A DNA stretch of 64,000 nt from Urechis unicinctus (Eukaryota; Annelida; Polychaeta; Xenopneusta; Urechidae), in NCBI GenBank assembly GCA_034190875.2, contig CM067357.1, positions 2,826,797-2,890,796 on the forward strand. The letters are read 5' to 3'. The notes under the pieces were generated by a model. It did no database searches. It was not told where the DNA came from and saw only the letters and a program-made list of their open reading frames with translations. The position numbers and the translations under genes are program-made. Shown here in pieces: positions 13,301-25,000 of this stretch (positions are counted from its first letter, which is position 1; the number at the start of each line of letters is the position of its first letter).

Positions 13301-15368
13301 AATATATCATTTTCGGTCTATCGAGATATTATACTTTGTTTTACAATGTACAGACAAATATTAAAATATGGTTGTGGAACGAGACATTTGAACCGGAGCG
13401 TATGGAGATTGGAACATGATTCCAATGAAAGTTAAAGAGACTGTTCAGCCGCATATAAGGCAATAAGGGATCATTTCGTTATAACATTATTACGATTAAC
13501 GCAGACGTAAGTAATGACATCTTTTAGATTGTGCCGCACAGTTTACATGATGGAAATTATGTTGAAAAGTTTTTAACATTATTATTTGACTGGATATGTT
13601 CATGATCTGCTGTGGAAATCTGTTTTATTCAGATATGTCGTTCCATCGATAACGGTGCCTCCCTAAAACCATGAACCACACGAATGTTAGCTGTTGATCA
13701 TAACGCGCTCTGAATTGACCTCGCCATCGATGTGTATTCATCCGCTTTAGTTACATAATGTAGATTTCATAAAATCTTCACTCATTCAGCCGAAGTAAGG
13801 ATCTTTTTTCTTAGACCACAGCGCGCGTAGCGACTGAAAGTCTGAAAACTTAAAACTTTTGGTTTCCAAGGTGCGGTTTCTAAGCAGCTTGCTAGGCAAC
13901 CTCGTTCCAAATATGGGGCTGAACACTCTCTTTAACGGGCGTAAGTATTTTGTACGAACAGGCTGCATCGCGCATGTTTGCGCATGTTCCCGCTATAACG
14001 TACTTCTAGAAACGCCACCAGGTGTCGTGAAGGTTTACTAACTGGCACGTGTGTGACGGCCATTTTCTGCTTTGTGTAGACTATTACTACTGTGCATCAT
14101 TGCTATCAATCCGCAGATGCCGCCCAGAAAATCAGTGAAAATGAGACAAGTATAAAGCTGAAGCTTCAATATGAATTTATTAAATCGAAGATAAAGGACC
14201 AACTTTCACTGAGGATAAAGATAAAATGCCGACAAACAGGTCGTTATTAGTCTCAAAAATATTAATTTATCATTTTGTGTTGCCGAACTTTTGCTTTATG
14301 AGCTGGAATGGAGATTTTTTATCCGACGATAACCTACGGCGTCTATTTCAAGTTTGTCAACATTTTAGACGGTTGCTTTAGTTGCATCTGAATACGATTC
14401 GTATATTTCTTGATGAACATTTGGCAGGAAGCAGTGCGATCGTCTCCTGGATTTATTGGGCGATAACTGGATTATATTGCTTAACGAAGAAGCCGGTATC
14501 AACATCGGTAAATACTCAAAATGGTGCACCTCGCTCAGCGCAGCGCGAAGCGATAACGCGATATCGCCGTGGGCTGCCATTGAATGGTTGTATTTGTAAA
14601 CACTCCGTTTTTGTCAGGCCATTTAAAAATGTTTTGGAACTTCTTCGGTACTTAATGTTTGTCTTCCGAGAAGAATGCCATGAAGTTAATTGATACACGT
14701 GAACATTTTTGGAGAATAAAGCGGTTGAAAGGTAATTTTTGGCTCTGGAAAATACAGTCTTTCGAATCTTACCGTTTCGCACGCAGAATCAAGATATGAA
14801 TGCGGCTGTGTTCGATAGAGCTAGCGTAAACAATCTCCATTGCTCCATGCACGCGGACCAAAGCTGCATTTTGTGGGACGTGCATTCATGACTCGAATGT
14901 TGTAAAAATGTACTTTTATATGTACGGTCAAACTTCTGATTTCATTTGGTAATAAATAGATTAAAAGTAAATATTTCCATTTTTAAGCGACGATACATTG
15001 AGAGAATCGTGCTCAGTGGGATATAGCCCCAGTGACGTCAATACTGACCCCTCTGCCCTAGTGACGGCAATACTGACCCCTCCCATGCCCCAGTGACGGC
15101 CATACTGACCCTCCCATGCCCCAGTGACGGCCATACTGACCCCTTCCATGCCCCAGTGACGGCAATACTGACCCCTCCCATGCCCCAGTGACGGCAATAC
15201 TGACCCCTCCCATGCCCCAGTTACGGCCATATTGACCCCTCCAATGCCCCACCCTCCATCAACACTGCCCCACCCTCCAACAACACTGCCTTCACACATC
15301 CCTTGTTAAATACACTCACCAGAGACGAATGTTGTCGCCACAGCCTTCCAGCTCCACAGTAGCATCAT
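4331..15368 (-). CDS. Class A (rhodopsin-like) peptide-type G-protein-coupled receptor, multi-exon, incomplete model
   Basis: This is a seven-transmembrane receptor assembled from minus-strand exons: 15,320-15,368 (start, signal-peptide half), 11,365-11,727 (rest of signal, N-terminus with an NYT glycosylation site, TM1), 8,588-8,672 (TM3), 8,348-8,471 (TM4), 8,081 or 8,070-8,248 (ECL2, TM5) and 4,331-4,636 (TM6, TM7, short tail, stop TAG). Diagnostic residues are the TM3 cysteine in VTCYVF, an ER-Y (DRY) motif split by an intron, the ECL2 cysteine in KESCSIEW, CWGP in TM6 and NSAINPILYF in TM7. Phases match between the first two exons and between TM3, TM4 and TM5. The exon covering the end of TM1, TM2 and ECL1 was not found, and the third intracellular loop is implausibly short, so another exon is probably missed. 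The ligand cannot be told; neuropeptide-receptor-like is the nearest description. Very large tandem arrays fill the introns. Confidence 0.82.
5055..5117. repeat. 31-bp tandem duplication
   Basis: Two adjacent, essentially identical copies of a 31-bp unit containing CGCTCTAGACAGGTGAACG. Confidence 0.9.
6293..6605. repeat. 12-13-bp minisatellite (GTCAGTGGAACAC)
   Basis: More than 20 units related to CGTCAGTGGAACA are arranged in tandem, with substitutions and occasional length changes. It lies in the presumed GPCR intron between TM5 and TM6. Confidence 0.9.
7030..8080. repeat. 47-bp minisatellite containing a 5' splice-site-like sequence, about 22 copies
   Basis: On the minus strand each unit carries GAAGCTCGTTAGT, a G-rich trinucleotide region, then TAAGTCCGCTAAAGAGAGG. 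The array directly abuts the GPCR TM5 exon, whose end reads AAGAAGATCGTTAGTAAAGG then GTAAGTCCGC. The unit therefore includes exon-terminal bases and the intron start. The copies nearest the exon keep GTAAGT; most distal copies read ATAAGT. Confidence 0.93.
8690..10585. other. GPCR intron; one dispersed-repeat copy, no exon found
   Basis: This stretch should contain the missing TM1-end/TM2/ECL1 exon of the receptor. I scanned both strands and saw no hydrophobic exon with suitable phase. It contains a dispersed repeat copy at about 9,530-9,750. Confidence 0.5.
9530..9750. repeat. Dispersed repeat family, copy 1
   Basis: It shares an ordered series of blocks with 25,025-25,275: ATCAACAAAAGC, GGTCGAGGCGACCACGCCCC, GACACT, ACAGGTGGCAT and GTGAGTGAGCCCTCTT followed by a GCGTAGCT/GCATAGCT block. 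The overall similarity shows common ancestry, but no terminal repeats or tail were seen that would assign a class. Confidence 0.7.
10590..11364. repeat. 33-bp minisatellite derived from the GPCR TM1 exon end plus its splice donor, about 23 copies
   Basis: The minus-strand unit reads CCGTTTTCTACTGTGACGGG then AGTATTCGGTAAG. The last exonic bases of the adjacent GPCR exon read CCGTTTTCTGTGATGACTGT then GGCGGGAGTATTCG, followed by the donor GTAAGC. The unit is thus the coding end of TM1 plus the start of the intron. Because 33 is divisible by three, the exon frame continues open into the array as a repeated GVFGKPFSTVT peptide. At least 12 copies retain GGTAAG; a middle block has GGTTAG instead. 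Confidence 0.93.
11760..12290. other. GPCR intron, no feature seen
   Basis: AT-rich sequence upstream of the second GPCR exon. I see no coding similarity, inverted repeat or tandem repeat in it. Confidence 0.5.
12298..12695. repeat. About 32-bp minisatellite
   Basis: Units of GGGACGCCCCAATCGGACAC followed by CGTGTTTCTCGC repeat about 12 times with small length differences. Open frames on both strands are products of the repeat. Confidence 0.93.
12700..13060. repeat. 36-bp minisatellite, about ten copies
   Basis: Units of GACCTAATTACCAATGAATA followed by CCGCAGCCTGGTACCA. The 36-bp length keeps a frame open across the array (LVPDLITNEYRS repeats). It directly follows the 32-bp array at 12.3-12.7 kb. 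Confidence 0.93.
13432..13935. mobile_element. Candidate piggyBac-like MITE, copy A (TTAA-flanked)
   Basis: The left end reads TTAA-AGAGACTGTTCAGCC and the right end GGCTGAACACTCTCT-TTAA, giving terminal inverted repeats of about 15 bp with one or two mismatches, each bordered by TTAA. The element is about 500 bp and has no transposase ORF. A related copy lies in inverted orientation at 53.8-54.3 kb. TTAA target duplication is characteristic of piggyBac transposons, so the class assignment is inferred from the ends. Confidence 0.8.
13936..15000. other. GPCR intron 1, no further feature seen
   Basis: This lies between the TTAA element and the 32-bp array. Short open frames at 14.36-14.78 kb lack recognisable similarity or convincing splice context. 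Confidence 0.5.
15010..15300. repeat. 32-bp minisatellite just inside GPCR intron 1
   Basis: Units of CCCCAGTGACGGCAATACTG followed by ACCCCTCCCATG repeat about seven times, then shorter degenerate CCCCACCCTCC copies. On the minus strand the array begins about 20-30 bp after the first GPCR donor (G|GTGAGT at 15,319). Confidence 0.92.
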
Positions 15369-18115
15369 AATAACAGCTTCAAGGCGGCTTCTGCTTTCAT
15401 CTGATCACGTAGTGGCTCTCTTTCTACATCAACAGATTTAAGAATTAATTTTAATATATTCCTCACAAAAATTAATCACAGTAGTAGATTGTAACAAATC
15501 GCGATTGGCAACAAAACAGTGACAGAATTCACCAAGGTATGAGGTGAGGTTTAAAACGTACTGAGTTGTTAGCACGGCCCCACCAGCTTCTCCCTAGCTC
15601 AATGAAGTCGCCTTGTTTCACGGTGAATAATTTACCAAATAATGACTGAATATTTCTTTGACAATTATGAAAAACGAGAATATTCTTGGAATATATTGGA
15701 TATATTTGGCGATATTCCGTTTGTCCGAACAAAATCGCTATTTTTAAAGTCGTTATTTTATTACAAATATAACAAGATTTAAATTCGTTTTTTCACCTTC
15801 CTGTGTCCGCAGTTGTCAGTGAAGACAAGAAGTCTGCTTATCCCGGGATTTATAAAGGGCCAATCAGAACACGCCCTAGTCACGTGGGTAGATAGTGGTG
15901 CCTCGGAGCGGAAGGGGGCTTGGAAGTCGCTCTGAAATGAATGTGGCTATCAAATGACTATTTGTCTCCGGCGAATTGTTAACATGAGAGGATAACGAGA
16001 AGGGATAAAGGAATAGCGGCTGATCCGACCGCGCGGATACGCCAGCGGAAACCCGCACTTGCTTTCTCCATCAACCAAAACAAGCCAACAATACCATATG
16101 GGGTCAAATGTAGCGAGCGCCTTCGAGCTGAGACTCCTCTCGCCTACGTGAGATGAGACATCAACGAGTCACGCCTTGCGTTGAATGGAACACTCGCTGA
16201 AACGTCCTTGTCACTAACTACCCGGCGCCATTTCGATTGCAAATGTATTTACAAGAGGGTTGTTGAATAGTTGGACATTAGTAACTTAGCGCTCGGGCGC
16301 ACCGAAGAGGAGCCCCTGACAACATGGAGAGGGCAGATGAGGGGAATTCTTGACATTTCTCCGACAAATTGATCATGAAATATCGAAAGAAATGTGAGGG
16401 TTTGTAGTAATCCTCGTCAGGTGATTGAGGTCACCGCGTCAGCTGGGTGGCGTAGGGATCCGCCATCTCCAGTAGATACAGACCCACTTACAGCCTCCCT
16501 CAAACTGATTGCCTCAAAATGACATTTTGTTTTGCGTTTAGCAACGCACAAAAGCTTTCACAGGGCTTGTCGCAGTTGGCAGACAATACGACCATCGAAG
16601 CGTCTGACGCCATATGGCTGCCATGACAACAGCTGGATTCTACGTAAATATATTGAATGATGCACCATTCTCGTGGCGAGGAATGGCATCAGATGAGTTG
16701 ATGAAGAGGCTTCAAACGCAGTTTTTCATTAAGTAAGCCGAGATGTGTCATGTTTTTATGCCTCCATCAAAACCCTGCTAGAGCCTCAACAAAGGAAAAA
16801 CCCTGACAAGTTAATGGTCTGAAAGCGTCATACCGCACAACACGCTTCTTCAATCAGCCATTGTTTCCATTTCAACACAGCGTCCACTTTCGTGCATGTT
16901 TCATTTGGATGTCATTTCTGCCCATAAACCAGACCGTAATATGACAAGCACGATGAAAGCTAAGTCGACACCTTGCGTATGGCGAAGACATGTTACCCGC
17001 TGTTAAACAATGAAAATCCAGAAGAAATAACAAAGTGCTGCTACCTTTTGTTGCACAGAAAACATCTTATTCAAAGCATTATTTAAATCCCATTGGCACA
17101 GGAGGAATAAGAATCCATCAAAATAACCTTATTATGAAATAAAGTCTGCATCTCTCTGACGGAGATAACGACTAATAAATTACAAACAGGCTCTTTTTTT
17201 CTTAAATTGAAAAGGAAACTCATGGCGATATTGAATCAACGTTAAAGCTCTTTTGAATCAACGTGTTAAAGCTCTTTTGAATCGAGTGGAGCTTGCGCTC
17301 CCTCTTGGTTCTCGAAAATAGCCTCGCTAATGTAGATACACTAGATGATAAGACCTTACCTTCACAATGTCCACCTGATGTGCAATTTAATGTGATGGTT
17401 ATTATCTACGGTGAATGAGTTTCTGCAACCGCAGTAACTTATAAATATGCATAACCGCAGTAACTTATAAATATGCATAATCGCATAAACTGTGGGAGGC
17501 TATTAACTTTTCTAATATGGCGGCGAGATTGCGCAACATAAGCCGGCTGGGAACGGACTTATTAAGAAGCTGAATAAAGGAGAGGAAAAGGCAACTAGGT
17601 TAGAAAGTTATAAGGTATAAATCTGGTATAAATTGACTCACCTGTGAAATGTATTATCAGGCAGATGATGACAATAACGGTATGATAAAAACTTTACGAC
17701 AACGTCATGCAAGAGACCGGTTGTTGGCAACTACCCGAATTCGGAGAGGAATTTCGCCGAAATGTTGGAAATTAATCGAATATCACGTGTTCGCCCGGAG
17801 ATCGGTTGAAAATAATCATAGCAATTACATTCAGTAAATACTCTCACCTTTGGTGGCTGTACATTCTTCTCAGTACGTAATTTTTTAACGGGATAAGTGG
17901 TTAAGTTAAGCATGATTGTCAATATACTGATAAAAGTGGGTCTCCTGGTTAGTGTGGATGGACGTGTTGGTGCCGTCTGGTTGCCATAGTAACGGCTGTG
18001 TGTCATTCTAAGCAGTCACCGTCAAGCCTGAGAGGAAACGGTCTTGGTGGATACGGTAAGTGATTCGGCGACATACGGCAATTTTCAAACGACCAGTGAT
18101 ATAACAGACAAAAAT
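15369..18115. other. Upstream of the GPCR start; intergenic
   Basis: This holds the presumed 5' untranslated and promoter region of the receptor. No core promoter could be assigned with confidence. Two small duplications are present, at about 17,233-17,285 (GAATCAACG and TTAAAGCTCTTTT) and at 17,428-17,485 (CGCAGTAACTTATAAATATG). Confidence 0.5.
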
Positions 18116-18119
18116 GTCT

Positions 18120-20150
18120 CATACAGAATCACTAGCTGTTTAGCTTAACATGTATGCTGTAGTTTCACCAGCCGTATTACCAATGATGCCTGTTGTACAA
18201 TCACTAGCCGTTTAATTAATGATATATGTTGTGAAATCACTAGCCGTTTTACCAATGATGTATTTTGTCCGACCATCAACCTTATTACAAATGATGTCTG
18301 TTGAATTATCACCATCATTTAGCCTATGCTGCCTGTTGTAGAATAACTAGCCATTTGATTAATAGTGGCTGTTGAAGAATCACTTTTGCCAATGCTGTCT
18401 GTTAAATAATCACTTGCCGTTTAACTAAATATGTATGTTTTTTACCCAGTAGCTGTATAAACAATGATGTATGTTGTACAACCACTAGCCGTGTAACCAA
18501 TCATGCATGTTGTACAACCACTAGCCGTTTAACCAATGGTGCATGCTGTACAACCACTAGCCGTGTAATTAATGATGCATGTTGTACAACCACTAGCTGT
18601 TTAACCAATGATGCGTGCTGTACAACCACAAGCCGTGTAACTAATGATGTATGTTGTACAACCACTAGTCGTGTAATCAATCATGCATGTTGTACAACCA
18701 CTAGCCGTTTAAACAATGATGCATGTTGTACAACCACTAGCCGTGTAACTAATGATTCATGTTGTACAACCACTAGCCGTTTAACCAATGATGCATGTTG
18801 TACAACCACTAGCCGTTTAACCAATGATGCATGTTGTACAATCACTAGCCGTTTAACCAATGATGCGTGATGTACAACCACAAGCCGTGTAACTAATGAT
18901 GCATGTTGTACAACCACTAGCCGTGTAACCAATCATGCATATTGTAAAACCACTAGCCGTTTAATCAATGATGCATGTTGTACAACCACTAGCCGTGTAA
19001 TCAATGATGCATGTTGTACAACCACTAGCCGTGTAACTGTAGATGCATGTAGTACAACCACTAGCCGTGTAACTGTAGATGCATGTTGTACAACCACTAG
19101 CCGTGTAACCAATGATGCATGTTGTACAACCACTAGCCATTTAATCAATGATGCATGTTGTACAACCACTAGCCGTGTTACTGTAGATGCATGTTGTACA
19201 GTACTAGCCGTTTAACCAATGATGCATGTTGTACAATCAATAGCCGTTTAACCAATGATGCATGTTGTACAATCACTAGCCGTTTAACCAATGATGCGTG
19301 CTGTACAACCACAAGCCGTGTAACTAATGATGCATGTTGTACAACCACTAGCCGTGTAACCAATCATGCATGTTGTAAAACCACTAGCCGTTTAATCAAT
19401 GATGCATGTTGTACAACCACTAGTCGTGTAATCAATCATGCATGTTGTACAACCACTAGCCGTTTAACCAATGATGCATGTTGTACAACCACTAGCCGTG
19501 TAACCAATGATGCATGTTGTACAACCACTAGCCGTTTAACCAATGATGCATGTTGTACAACCACTAGCCGTTTAACCAATAATGCATGTTGTACAATCAC
19601 TAGCCGTTTAACCAATGATGCATGTTGTTCAACCACTAGCCGTGTAACTGTAGATGCATGTAGTACAACCACTAGCCGTGTAACCAATGATGCATGTTGT
19701 ACAACCACTAGCCGTGTAACCAATGATGCATGTTGTACAACCACTAGCCATTTAATCAATGATGCATGTTGTACAACCACTAGCCGTGTAACTGTAGATG
19801 CATGTTGTACAACCACTAGCCGTGTAACCAATGATGCATGTTGTACAACCACTAGCCGTTTAACCAATGATGCATGTTGTACAACCACTAGCCGTTTAAC
19901 CAATAATGCATGTTGTACAATCACTAGCCGTTTAACCAATGATGCATGTTGTACAACCACTAGCCGTGTAACTGTAGATGTATGTAGTACAACCACTAGC
20001 CGTGTAACCAATGATGCATGTTGTACAACCACTAGCCGTGTAACCAATGATGCATGTTGTACAACCACTAGCCATTTAATCAATGATGCATGTTGTACAA
20101 CCACTAGCCGTGTAACTGTAGTTGCATGTTGTACAACCACTAGCCGAAAA
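18120..20150. repeat. 36-bp satellite array with 324-bp higher-order repeat
   Basis: The monomer is CAACCACTAGCCGTGTAACC followed by AATGATGCATGTTGTA. Copies from 18,120 to about 18,470 are diverged; from 18,470 to 20,147 they are tight. Between about 19,480 and 20,130 a run of nine monomer variants (including ones reading AATAATGCATG and GTAACTGTAGATG) repeats in the same order with a period of 324 bp. A 406-codon plus frame and long minus frames run through it only because 36 is divisible by three. Confidence 0.95.
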
Positions 20151-21305
20151 ATGGAAACGGTTTTTGTGGGGCATTTCACCACCAGCCGCTTGACTGGAGC
20201 AAACTTCCAGACCCGAGTGTTGTGTAGCAGGTATGGCCGTCACAAATACTGCATCACTCATCCACCTGGATCCCTTTGCCTACCGAAAAATGTTCAAGGC
20301 GGAGAGGCCTTGTCCCATCAAAATTTTATTGACAATACCAAAGTTGAGTTGCTAACCAATCATCCGTGTTGCGATTGGCAAAAAATTTTGTACAAAATGT
20401 TGCCTCATTAAATTGGTCTACTTATATCTTCGAAATTCGAGCCAAATAAGAAGATGTTTGGTTTCGGAAAAACGAACAAAAGGCGAATGAAATAGGTAGT
20501 GACGACGAAAGCCCCTGGGACAAGACAGATTTCGAAACAGATGGGCGACGACTTGAAAGTTTAGTGAGGTGTTCTTGCAGATCGTGAAATAATGCCAATT
20601 ATGGTGATATACGCGCGACCTTGAATGCCTGTCCCTTGATCGTTTATAACAATTTGCCTCACATCAGCTGTGTCGTGTTCTTGGCCTAGGCACAGATCTG
20701 TGGCAAGAAAAAACATTCCGGCAAATCTTTATGAACCTTTGACGAGCGAGCGTGTGTCTTTGATGTACTATTGTTGCGCTAATTTTTCTTATTTTATATA
20801 TAAGCTGTCCACCAATTAGATATCTAAGGGAAAGATAAGTATCAATTCTACCATATCTAACCATGTTTCAGGCAAATATTATGACTCTTGATTCAACTCA
20901 AAATCATCTGGTCTGTATAGAGTTTTTGAAACCCACAAACCAATCCACAATATACTATGAATCACAATTTTTAACACAAAAAAATAATGACAAAGCAATA
21001 ATGCCATTATAAATACAAGTTCAACAAAAAAATATTCAGTAGTCATTCGAATAGCATGGCATGAGTTTACTGCTTGGGCATCATCATTCATAAGAAAATA
21101 TGAGCGTGATATTCATGTGCCTTGTAAGTGCACAACATGCCCATTTGAAACAAAACCTTGTCTAGGACTAGAATATCTTTTAAATAATGTACACAAAATG
21201 AGATTAATTTGATTATTCCGGTGATTAAAAAACTAGCCGGAATTTATGCCACAATCAGCTTTTGTCAGCAATCATCAACTGGAAAATAATAGCGTATCAC
21301 TCCTC
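20151..21305. other. Unique sequence interrupting the satellite region
   Basis: AT-rich, without recognisable coding similarity. It separates the sharp end of the 36-bp array from the decayed copies that follow. Confidence 0.5.
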
Positions 21306-21915
21306 GATGTAAATTAAAATTACGATACGATAGCAGTTTTACCAATACTGTGTTGTACGATTCATTTCCCTTTTGCCAAAGCCGTCAGCTGCAGCATCGC
21401 TAGCTTTTTTTCCAATTTCCTCTGTTGTTTAATCACTTGCCTTTAACTATGACGTTTTTTGTACAATCACTGACCCGTTTACCTGTTGTAGAATCATTAT
21501 CTCTTCCATCAATTGTCTGCTGTAGAATCATGAGCTCTTTGGTCGTTTAACTATATATATATAATGTAGTTTCATTATCCGTTTAACCAATGATATATGT
21601 TGTACGATCACACATTTTATCAATGTTGTCCTTTGTAATATCATTGGTGTCTGTTGTAGCATCACTATCCAGAATCACTGGCCGTTAAACTAATGGGTTA
21701 TGCAGTAAATGTTTTAGCCCTTTTACCAATGCTGTCTGATTTTAATATCACCAGGCGTTTTACCAAAGCTGTCAGTCATAGAACCACTTTAACAAATTGG
21801 CAGTACTGATATCCATTTTACCCATGCTGTCTGTTGCATAATCGGAAGCCTTTTAATTTCTACGGTCTGTTTCTGGATCACGGCCGTTTTACTAGCCCGG
21901 TCTGTTGTAGAATCT
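21306..21915. repeat. Decayed 36-bp-family monomers
   Basis: Loose repeats of phrases such as ACCAATGCTGTCTG, GTTGTAGAATCACT and GCCGTTTTACC match the diverged monomers at 18.12-18.47 kb, but with indels. They look like old flank copies of the satellite. Confidence 0.65.
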
Positions 21916-22083
21916 CTAGATCTCTCTGGCAGTTTATGAATTTTTCTAGCAAATCAGATAACCATGACAGCGAGTAGAAGATGATTTTTTTCAGCAATCT
22001 TCTGACCACTTACAACAACACACTAATTACTGATCGTAAATCAAAAACCACATTAATTATGGATAACATTAACTGGATTTATG

Positions 22084-25000
22084 TCATACACTTTCTTTAC
22101 CGAAAGCAGTAATCTTTGGTTGCACAGAATTCTCTAGCGTGGTAGAATTGTCTTGTGTTGCTTTGGTGTTACTCTTGACAAACAGATGAGTCACATTGGC
22201 AGGTGCTGAAGACGGTGTCTTGTGCCATCCCAGCAGTGGCAGGAGTCCACAGACCTCTCCTTCAACCACACCAGCTGACAATAAGTCACTCGATCGACGA
22301 CACTCGCTCACAAAATGTTCCAACCTCTCCATCTCCACATTCTTACAGATGTTGTATGAGGGGTCCATGGGGTAGGGGATGTACAAGCAGAAGGGTGGGT
22401 CTGCAGGGTCTAGTGCTGCAGGCAGGCTGAAGGTGGCGGCATTGTGCAGACATATACCCTGTGTTGTGAAGTCAAAACGACTGTAGTACTCAAAGAAACC
22501 CGTCAGAAGATCGGCTGGGTACAACAGAAACAAAGCTACTTTAGACAAAGAAACCTGTCAGAAGATTGGCTGGGTACAACAGAAACTTACTTTATACAAA
22601 GAAAGCTGTCAGTGTTAAATGCGTCATACATTTAGACATATTTATATTTAAAAGTAACTAATGAGGTCACATCAACACCATGACAGGTGTAACATCAACA
22701 CCATGACAGGTGTAACATACAACACAATGACAGGTGTAACATCAACACCATGACAGGTATAACATCAACACCATGACAGGTGTAACATACAACACCATGA
22801 CAGGTGTAACATACAGCACCATGACAGGTGTAACATACAACACCATGACAGATGTAATGAACAACACCATGACAGGTGTAACATCAACACCATGACAGGT
22901 GTAATGAACAACACCATGACAGGTGTAACATATACACCATGCCAGGAGTAACATACAACACCATGACAGGTGTAACATCAACACCATGACAGGTGTAACA
23001 TACAACACCATGACAGATGTAACATATACACCATGACAGGTGTAACATCAACACCATGACAGGTGTAACATATACACCATGACAGGTGTAACATATACAC
23101 CATGACAGGTGTAACATATACACCATGACAGGTGTAACATACAACACCATGACAGGTGTAACATCAACACCATGACTGGTGTAACATACAACACAATGAC
23201 AGGTGTAACATACAGCACAATGACAGGTGTAACATATACACTATGGCAGGTGTAACATACAACACCATGACAGGTGTAACCTCAACACCATGACAGGTGT
23301 AACACAACACCATGACAGGTGTAACATACAACACCATGACAGGTGTGACATACAGCACCATGACAGGTGTAACATACAGCACCATGACAGGTGTAGCATA
23401 CAACACCATGACTGGTGTAACATACAACACCATGACAGGTGTAACATCAACACCATGACAGGTGTAACATACAGCACCATGAAAGGTGTAACATACAACA
23501 CTATGACAGGTGTAACATACAGCACCATGACAGGTGTAACATACAACACCATGACAGGTGTAACATACAGCACCATGACAGGTATAACAGTCAACACCAT
23601 TACACATGTAACATACAACACCATGACATATGTAACATACAACACCATTACACATGTAACACAACACCATGACATATGATGGTGAAGCCAGCTCACCCAG
23701 ACTTTGTGTGTTTGCTGATCTAGCGATGTTGATCCAGTGCTGTGGCATAGAGAAGGTAGCATCTGTTGACATGTGGTAGTCATTCACGGGACCTATGAGT
23801 GACAGATGAACAAGGTGAGATGGACAAAGCAAATCAAATGCATCACACATGGTGGACGTCACATCTTTCTATCGACCTGGACACCAACTTCTTCATTCTT
23901 TAATGACGAACTAAAACACTAGCGCAATTCACAAAGCCATCTTGAAACAAGGATGCAAAGAAACTAGAATATGTGTACGGGTGCCAATGTCTGTGTATGG
24001 GTGTGTGTGTGTATGGGTGTGTCTTAGTGTATGCATGGGTGCAAGTGTGTGTGAATGGGTGCGTGTGTGTGTATGGATGTGTGGGTGTGCATGTATAGGT
24101 TTGTGTGTATCAGTGTATGTATGGGTGTGCATGTTTGTGTGTATGGGTGTGTGTAACATGTCTACACCGCACCTGATGCTGTCTGTACATCATGAAGACT
24201 GGGCAGTACTGGCGGGGTCACTCCTCCCTGAAGATAATGTATAACTAGTGCAGTCAGCATAAAGTTACTTAAGTTGCCCCGTATGGTCAATCCTGTCACC
24301 TCAACATGTTGGGCCCACAGTCGTAATACGGTGACCAGCTGTGTGAAACGCGGCTCCACGCGACCTAGGTCAAACAGCAGCTCCGACATGAGGTCAGATC
24401 CACTGCCAATACAAACAAAACAAATGTACTTTCATCAAATCAGTATTGTTGGCCAAATAAGGTATCACATAGAAGAATATCTGAATCAAATCTAAATGTT
24501 GTGGGTTGAAGATGAAATCTTGATGATTCCTGTAAACACCACTGACTTGTTGGAGACGCTGATGTCGGCCTCGATGTCGCTCCCTGTATGTGTGCACTTG
24601 ACAATAGGGACGCGGGCTGATAAAATCTGACGTACGTTATGGAACTGAGGCTGCACATGGTGGACAAGTTCCCCGACCAATCGCAAGATGCCTTCAGCTT
24701 CCGCTTTTTTCTGTTTTGACAGGAACAATATCCTCTTCTTCTTGCCTGAAGACTGAATTAAGACACATTGTCTTAGTATTTATCACAAAAAAACAACAAA
24801 TACTATTGTAAACAAAACCTCCCTTACAGATGCTGACATGGCATTCTGGTTCATGAGGTAAGAATGAAACAACCATGGATATCATGGCCACCATGAAATC
24901 AATGCACGTTATGATAACAGTTCTCATTGTGACAACAAAGATCTTTATTGCCATGCTAAGAGGGCTAACTCTGACAAGCTATGCAGTGAATATGCAAATA

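Noticed and set aside
19191-20411. A 406-codon plus-strand open frame and 248-codon minus frames
   Set aside because: They are 12-residue repeats produced by the 36-bp satellite, open on both strands at once. Only the last 85 codons are non-repetitive, and they show no recognised similarity.
22742-23862. Met/Val/Cys-rich open frames in the last MTPAP intron
   Set aside because: They are translations of the 22-24-bp minisatellite. Only the portion at 23,697-23,792 is a real exon.
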